From: JAAEQG01 sp023133475 | GTDB lineage: Bacteria; Planctomycetota; Phycisphaerae; UBA1845 | Assembly (NCBI GenBank): GCA_030631415.1 | Contig: DAOVLE010000150.1 | Span: 1-13,107 of the forward strand | Direction: 5' to 3' | Length of the DNA: 13,107 bases | In this document: piece by piece, positions 5,142-9,800 of the stretch | Numbering within the stretch: position 1 is the first letter of the stretch | Layout of the letters: the number at the start of each line of letters is the position of its first letter | Program-made: the position numbers and the translations under genes | Notes under the pieces: generated by a model | Databases searched by the model: none | Seen by the model: the letters and a program-made list of their open reading frames with translations, nothing else | Told to the model about the DNA's origin: nothing

Positions 5142-8076
5142 CTCTGCGTGCTCCGCGGTGAAATATCCGGGCTAGTGCCCCCCCCCTTGGAGCGGCATGG
5201 GTCCCCCACCCCGTTTCTCCGGTCCTTCGGACCGGAGAAACGGGATGGGGCACCCGCGCGATCCACGGAGGCCAATCCTGATCCTGCCGCATCTTCATGC
5301 GAATCACTTGGGCGTGGAAGGTGTATCGCCGCTGGTTGTCGAAGGACCGGTAAGCCTCCTCGAAATCGTGACCGGCGCCGGTTCGGTCACCCGAAACCAG
5401 CTTCAGCACCGCGGCGTGAAAGTAGGCTTCGCCTTCAAGTTTATAAGCCTCGTGCACATCCGCGGTTTCGGCAAGTAGCTCATCCAACCCCAACTCCCCG
5501 ACCGAGAACTCGTAGAGCTTTCTCATCCAGCTCTCTGATTGAGGTTCCAGCAACTCGGCGGAGAAATCCAGGTCGCCCACGCGTTGGTGCAGCAGGTCTT
5601 CCGCTTCTTGCGGTCGGCCCAGGAGACGCAAGCAAGTGGCGGACCAGAGCACCCGCCGGGCACGATTATCGGGTGTTCCGTCGGGGCTCACGGCGATGGC
5701 CCGGGCCAGTTCCAAGGCTCGGGCCATCCCACCGGACTCGGCGTGGGCCAACGCGGGGTAAACATTGGCATAAAAGAAACTATTCGAGTCAAACTCGCCG
5801 GAGAGCTTGCCAAGGTCCTCCAAAGCTTCACGAAACTCGCCTCGCCAATAGTGCAGGCGCCAGCGGTAATGATAGCCTTCCCATTCGTGGAAAAACGACC
5901 CCGATTCGTGGGCCAGGCGGATGGCGGCTGAACGCGCTTTCACCGCCGCCGCAAAATTCCCCATGCTTTCGTGGCACTCCGCTTCGGCGGTGAGGGCTCG
6001 CTCGGCTTCGTCGGGGTATAACTCCTGAGCATCGACGGCCAATTCCAACGCCTGTTGGAAGTGTAGCAGAGCGTTTTCGCCACGGGTTCCCTCACTACCG
6101 GTGTATACCTCCGCCACCAGACGGTGGGTTATCGATGCCAGGTAGTAAGGGTATACCCCGTAGATGTCGTACCCCATCAGTTCGCGGAGGCTGCGGTCGA
6201 CTTCGGCAAAAGTCTCAATGCGGCGGGTGCGGTACATGAGCTGGTTGCGAGCCCGAGCCAGGTGCAAGGTCGCCTGCGGGAAAAAGTCGTTGTCGGCGGC
6301 ACGCAATCGACGAGCCTGCTCATAGCAGGAGATGGCTTCGGTGGGATCATCGAAATGAACCGCCAGCCCGCGGAAGAACCATTCCGCAGCCATACGTGGT
6401 TCCCCGAGTGTTTCGGCTCGATTGAATGTTCGGCGAGAATCTTCCAGATTGTTGTTTATGTGTTGTGCCCAGGAGAGCAGGTAGACAGTCTCCAGGTCAC
6501 CGGCGTCGTCTTCGAGAACCGCCTGTAGATGCTCGAGAGCGGCGGGCGTGTCGGCCCTCATGGAAGCCAGCGCCCGTGCCAGATGAACGAGCCGGGCATC
6601 GGCTCCCAGGCGGTCGGCCTGATCGATATCGTCGCTCACCACCTGGGGTTCTTGATAGTCGTGATAGACCAGATGGTCATAGGCGTTTTGAATGAGGCGT
6701 GCGGCTTCGCGGCGTCGCCCGCCGATTACGCTGGTTGCCAGCGCCACGGTCATCACCACTGCCACGGATGCGGCGATGATAGCTGTTGTGGCTGCCTTGT
6801 GCCGCCTGGACCACTTGAGCAGCCTTTCGATCCGGCTAATCCGCCGCGTCCGGATGGGTCGGTCTTGTGCGAATCGCAGCAAATCCTCTGCCAAAGCGGC
6901 GGCGGTGGGATAGCGGCGGGTCGGTTCCTTCTCCATTGCCCGCAGGCAGATGGTTTCCAGGTCCACGGGAATCCGCAGGTCAATACGCCGCAACGCCGGC
7001 GGGTCCGCCGAACAGATACAATGAATGATCTGCTCGCGGGTCTCGCCCTCGAAGGGGCGCCGCAAGGTGAGCAACTCGTAGAGGCTGACGCCCAATGAGT
7101 ATATGTCCGTGCGATGGTCGATCCGGGCATAACCGGCTTCCACCTGCTCGGGTGACATGTAGGCGGGAGTCCCCATCACCTCCCCGCTTAGGGTCATGTG
7201 CGGTTCGCCCACCAGATGAGCCAGCCCGAAATCGGTAATGTGCAGGTGGTTGTCCTGCCCCAGGAGCAGGTTCTGCGGTTTGATGTCACGATGGATGACG
7301 CCGTTGTGATGTGCATGTTCGAGCCCGTCGGCGACCTCCGCCATAAGGCGGGCGAGGTGCCGGTAATCGTAGCGAGTGCGGTGCACCGTGGTAACGTCCA
7401 GACGTGGGGTATCGTCATCGTGAGCGTGGCTGGTGATGTCGCCGCTTCGCAGCCCCAATCCGGTGGGTGGAGTCACCTTGCGGGGGGTCAGATTTGCGAC
7501 ACTGGAATCACAGCGTATGGCACTGTCGAGGCTTTCGCCTTCGATCAATTCCATGGCATAGTAGAATTTGCCGTGCTCTTCGCCCTGGGCATAGACGGGC
7601 ACGATATTGGTATGGTGCAGGCGTGCGGCGGCTTGGCTTTCACGACGGAACCGGGCCACCGCGGAGCGGTTCCTGCGGGCCACCGAGGGGAGCACCTTCA
7701 ATGCCACCTCGCGGTTCAAAGAGACCTGCCGTGCCCGATAAACGATCCCCATCCCCCCACGCCCCAGCTCACCCAGCAACTCGAAGTCGTCCAGGCAGCT
7801 TCCGATCTCCATGGATGGGGCTTGTGCAACCGACGGTTTGGCAACCCGACCGGAGACGCCGGTGCCGGTGTCCCCGGTGATACACAACGCCTCATAAGCA
7901 CCTGAACCGAAGGCTTCCCGCAAGTCGGCGGTCAACTGGTCCATGCCCGCATCCAACTCGTCGGGTTCTGGCGTCTCGGCGTTGGGCAAAGGCTGACCGC
8001 AATTCGGGCACATACTATTCTCGAGGGGGGTAGTTATGGTCACACATGCGGTGCAGCTTGGGCATACCACTTCCAT
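5122..8076 (-). CDS. Membrane-anchored Ser/Thr protein kinase with zinc ribbon and helical-repeat C-terminal region (984 aa)
   Basis: This is a Hanks-type (PknB-like) kinase that phosphorylates Ser/Thr on proteins at the cytoplasmic membrane. The N-terminal zinc ribbon is CPSC (5-8) and CPNC (23-26). The kinase domain spans about 98-405: glycine loop GRGGMGIVY (105-113), VALK Lys127, Glu146, HRDIKPQN (catalytic Asp264), DFG (282-284) and the SPE form of APE (308-310). About 45 polar residues (188-236) are inserted after the hinge. A transmembrane helix lies near 429-451. An Ala/Leu/Glu-rich helical region of TPR type (about 460-935) follows and is predicted outside the cytoplasm. The last 44 or so codons lie in repeat DNA (hairpin 5199-5255, a run of nine C, CTCAATT x3), so the native end is probably near DWPPWIA. 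The ATG at 8076 has GGAGG at 12-base spacing. The sigma factor gene at 8462 is upstream on the same strand, a pairing known from planctomycetes. Confidence 0.95.
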   Translation of the reverse strand: MEVVCPSCTACVTITTPLENSMCPNCGQPLPNAETPEPDELDAGMDQLTADLREAFGSGAYEALCITGDTGTGVSGRVAKPSVAQAPSMEIGSCLDDFELLGELGRGGMGIVYRARQVSLNREVALKVLPSVARRNRSAVARFRRESQAAARLHHTNIVPVYAQGEEHGKFYYAMELIEGESLDSAIRCDSSVANLTPRKVTPPTGLGLRSGDITSHAHDDDTPRLDVTTVHRTRYDYRHLARLMAEVADGLEHAHHNGVIHRDIKPQNLLLGQDNHLHITDFGLAHLVGEPHMTLSGEVMGTPAYMSPEQVEAGYARIDHRTDIYSLGVSLYELLTLRRPFEGETREQIIHCICSADPPALRRIDLRIPVDLETICLRAMEKEPTRRYPTAAALAEDLLRFAQDRPIRTRRISRIERLLKWSRRHKAATTAIIAASVAVVMTVALATSVIGGRRREAARLIQNAYDHLVYHDYQEPQVVSDDIDQADRLGADARLVHLARALASMRADTPAALEHLQAVLEDDAGDLETVYLLSWAQHINNNLEDSRRTFNRAETLGEPRMAAEWFFRGLAVHFDDPTEAISCYEQARRLRAADNDFFPQATLHLARARNQLMYRTRRIETFAEVDRSLRELMGYDIYGVYPYYLASITHRLVAEVYTGSEGTRGENALLHFQQALELAVDAQELYPDEAERALTAEAECHESMGNFAAAVKARSAAIRLAHESGSFFHEWEGYHYRWRLHYWRGEFREALEDLGKLSGEFDSNSFFYANVYPALAHAESGGMARALELARAIAVSPDGTPDNRARRVLWSATCLRLLGRPQEAEDLLHQRVGDLDFSAELLEPQSESWMRKLYEFSVGELGLDELLAETADVHEAYKLEGEAYFHAAVLKLVSGDRTGAGHDFEEAYRSFDNQRRYTFHAQVIRMKMRQDQDWPPWIARVPHPVSPVRRTGETGWGTHAAPRGGALARIFHRGARRELRIEN
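5199..5255. repeat. Long hairpin repeat (C5ATCCCGTT family), copy 2, inside the kinase frame
   Basis: A perfect 15-bp stem (CCGTTTCTCCGGTCC 5211-5225 with its complement 5229-5243) and a TTC loop, with further paired C/G runs outside. On the kinase strand it encodes RVPHPVSPVRRTGETGWGT. Nearly the same peptide (RVPHPVSPVRRTGERGGG) can be read from the intergenic copy at 12908-12963. The peptide therefore comes from the repeat and not from kinase evolution. Confidence 0.93.
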
Positions 8077-8258
8077 ACCTTCATGAAACCTCCGTCATCA
8101 TTGCCACGCAAAGAATAGACCGTAAGTCTCGCCCCTTTGACTCGGTCTGGCACTTTGCTCCGTTTTTCAGGGATCGCATATCAAGTCGCCAATTGGATTA
8201 CTTAGTATGACAGCGCTGGTCCCATTTCCGATCAGATAGTTTTGCGTTTCGACGAATC

Positions 8259-8402
8259 GCGCTAGGCCCGGCATTTATGCCGGGTGAAAAGGCCTAACGA
8301 AGAATCCCCCCCCAGTTTCGCCCCGCTGCCGAAGGCGGCGGGGCGAAACTGGGGGGCAAAGACAACCACTCCAATACCCGGCATAAATGCCGGGCCTAGC
8401 GC
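8259..8402. repeat. Composite inverted-pair repeat (copies 4 and 5 of the GCGCTAGG family around a long hairpin)
   Basis: Copy 4 (8259-8284, plus orientation) and copy 5 (8377-8402, minus orientation) face each other. Between them is a hairpin of about 25 bp (CCCCCCAGTTTCGCCCCGC with its complement, GAA loop, 8306-8356). The arrangement resembles bacterial BIMEs, in which REPs occur as inverted pairs. The flank 8357-8376 repeats that of 2617-2635. The bases after copy 5 (8401-8432) match those after copy 2. The rest of the sigma-kinase gap (8077-8258) holds TATGACAGCGCT (8204-8215), a lone fragment of the family leader, and no gene. Confidence 0.88.
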
Positions 8403-8461
8403 AAACCCGGCACCACGAAACTCCCTCGCCGAAAACGGCACTGGATTGGCTGTGCGGGACA

Positions 8462-9058
8462 CTACACATCTTCGTCGGGATCCAGGGTATCCAGTTTCTG
8501 CTTTATACGCCGGAGGATTCTGGACTTTGCCTGGTAGACGCTGGCAGTGCTGATGCCCAGTTGCCCGGCGGTCTCGTTGACCGGTTGACCGGTAAGGACG
8601 TGGAGGCGGAAGGCCTCCAAAGTGACCGGCTCCACTTCTGGGGCAATTGCCCGCAATGCCCAGCGCAGGCGGTGCAAACGCCATTCGCGCTCCCAGCGCT
8701 CGTCCTGGTCAGCCTCCTTCGCGGCGGTCATATAATCAAAGACCTGTGGATCGAATACCTCTCCCTGGCGAGCCTGTTTTTTGACTTTGCGGGCCATGGC
8801 GTGCATCACTGCCGAGCGGAGGTAGGCGCGAAAACGACCCTTGGCTGCGTCGTACTCGAATCCTTCCATGGCTTTGAAGAGGTACATCTCGACCTCCTGC
8901 ACGATGTCCTCGGCATCGACGGGCGGTGCCCCCCGGAGGCGAGCATAGCGGTAGAGCAGTTCCCCGTAACGCTCGTGGAATTCCTGCCAACTGAGCTGGT
9001 CGGTGCGACAGCGCAGCCGCAAAAGCAGAGTCGGGCGTGTGGAGTTCTTGTCAGGCAT
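8462..9058 (-). CDS. ECF-type RNA polymerase sigma factor (198 aa)
   Basis: This is a sigma-70 family group 4 (ECF) protein that would direct RNA polymerase to a small set of promoters. Region 2 spans about 24-90 and includes FHERYGELLYRYARLRG, then DAEDIVQEVEMYLFKAM (48-64) and the -10 contacting stretch KGRFRAYLRSAVMHAM (73-88). A polar linker (90-125) carries a DPQVFDYM segment. Region 4 (about 126-188) contains the helix-turn-helix QPVNETAGQLGISTASVYQAKSRI (158-181). The short acidic end DPDEDV is not a sensor domain, and no anti-sigma gene is adjacent. The partner is more likely the kinase gene downstream on the same strand. The ATG at 9058 has only a weak purine stretch upstream, so the start is reasonable but not secure. 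Kinase and sigma genes are 385 bases apart, filled with repeats, so co-transcription is uncertain. Confidence 0.9.
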   Translation of the reverse strand: MPDKNSTRPTLLLRLRCRTDQLSWQEFHERYGELLYRYARLRGAPPVDAEDIVQEVEMYLFKAMEGFEYDAAKGRFRAYLRSAVMHAMARKVKKQARQGEVFDPQVFDYMTAAKEADQDERWEREWRLHRLRWALRAIAPEVEPVTLEAFRLHVLTGQPVNETAGQLGISTASVYQAKSRILRRIKQKLDTLDPDEDV

Positions 9059-9114
9059 CCTAACTCATTGTCGCCAACTTGGCGGACAATCACAAGCGCC
9101 GGTTTCCGATCAAT

Positions 9115-9159
9115 GTAGGGCGGGTTCCACCTCACTCCGCGAGGTTCCACCCACCCTAC
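9115..9159. repeat. GTAG-headed palindrome, family A variant with inner hairpin
   Basis: GTAGGGCGGGTTCCACCT opens the element and GGTTCCACCCACCCTAC closes it, so GTAG heads both strands. The middle (ACCTCACTCCGCGAGGT) is an extra short stem. This looks like two family A half-elements joined. It lies in the leader region of the minus-strand sigma factor gene. Confidence 0.8.
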
Positions 9160-9207
9160 GTCTGCAAAAAATGGCAGGTTGGTGTCAAAGTCGAAGCTCC
9201 GATATCT

Positions 9208-9236
9208 ATAATATAGGTGGTGACCATCTCTTGAAA
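9208..9236 (-). promoter_or_regulatory. Weak candidate promoter for the sigma factor gene
   Basis: On the minus strand, TTTCAA (9236-9231), a 17-base spacer and TATTAT (9213-9208) are found in the only strongly AT-rich spot upstream of the gene. The -10 box matches five of six positions and the -35 box three. The leader would be about 140 bases and would include the palindrome at 9115-9159. An opposite-strand TATAAT (9207-9212) overlaps it but lacks a good -35 box. Confidence 0.25.
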
Positions 9237-9302
9237 TGGGCCGAGTGTGAGGAAGGATATGTGAGGCGAGTCCCCGTCGATTGAGGGATTGTCGGAAATC
9301 GT

Positions 9303-9324
9303 GTAGCGCAGGCTTCTAGCCTGC
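9303..9324 (+). repeat. GTAG-headed REP-like palindrome, family C
   Basis: GTAGC is followed by GCAGGCT (9308-9314), loop TCT and AGCCTGC (9318-9324). This is the third distinct stem sequence in the window that starts with GTAG. It occurs once here. Confidence 0.75.
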
Positions 9325-9597
9325 ATACTGGTCGGCAAGCTGCGTTTTTATCGGACGAAGCCGTGGCTCCAATTATTAAATCAACAGCCCCTTGAGGGGC
9401 AGGGTAGGTTCTTTGGGCCTGGGAGGAAACAGCTTTATGGTGCTGTGGCAAAATCGCGTGAGATCGGCAGGGGCGCGGGGTTTTGCCGGGGAGGTTGTGC
9501 TTGTGGCGGCAATAAGTCGCAGGAGGTGCTGATGGTAGTCTGATGAAAACCTCAAGTTCTTGTTAAAGAAGCAGTTAATCCTGTAATTGTGGAAAAT

Positions 9598-9747
9598 CGA
9601 AAGTATACATTCAGTAAACCCGTGGTGAGGAGGCAAGCTCAGGCAAACCATCGCGCTAGGCTTGGCATTTATGCCGGGCCTCGCGCAAGCCTGCTCCCAC
9701 AAACCCCACGCTATTCCGCATATGGGTTTACTGAATATTTACAATCG
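9598..9747. mobile_element. MITE-like element with 24-bp terminal inverted repeats
   Basis: The ends 9598-9621 and 9724-9747 are inverted repeats matching at 20 of 24 positions, including 13 consecutive (ATTCAGTAAACCC, 9609-9621, with GGGTTTACTGAAT, 9724-9736). Inside are degenerate AGGCAA heptamers (about 9631-9647) and copy 6 of the palindrome family (9653-9686, GCGCTAGGCTTGGCAT-TT-ATGCCGGGCCtCGCGC) with its usual right flank. There is no coding capacity, and I see no clear target-site duplication. The left half matches 2524-2616. The right end lies 54 bases before the protease start and may form part of its promoter region. Confidence 0.6.
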
Positions 9748-9800
9748 AAAACACTCTTGGCGCTTATGGAATGCGCATTTCGGTTGGAGGAACTCAGGAG

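Larger units (their letters stand above)
9160..9597. other. Non-coding stretch without a recognisable gene
   Basis: Apart from the weak promoter and the GTAG palindrome at 9303-9324, I find no ribosome site followed by a credible frame. The minus-strand frame 9376-9702 runs into the repeat at 9598-9747 and lacks domain character (SPAKPRAPADLTRFCHSTIKL). Composition is mixed, including a T/A-rich patch around 9540-9600 (GAAGCAGTTAATCCTGTAAT). It may be decayed sequence or long leader DNA between the divergent sigma factor and protease genes. Confidence 0.6.

Noticed and set aside
5148..5993. Plus-strand frame of 281 codons antisense to the kinase
   Set aside because: The kinase frame on the other strand has full domain structure; the antisense product is Arg/Pro-rich and without motifs, as usual for GC-rich shadows. 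The frames at 7198-7905 and 6529-7098 are rejected likewise.
8462..9118. Plus-strand frame 8387-9118 (243 codons)
   Set aside because: It is antisense to the sigma factor gene, whose regions 2 and 4 are clear, and shows no domain of its own.
9376..9702. Minus-strand frame of 108 codons
   Set aside because: It begins inside the MITE-like element, has no ribosome site and no recognised domain. It is kept only as a note in the non-coding stretch.
9598..9747. Remnant insertion sequence with transposase
   Set aside because: Only 150 bp with no coding capacity. No transposase-like protein is found in any frame of the window, so MITE-like is the most that can be said.
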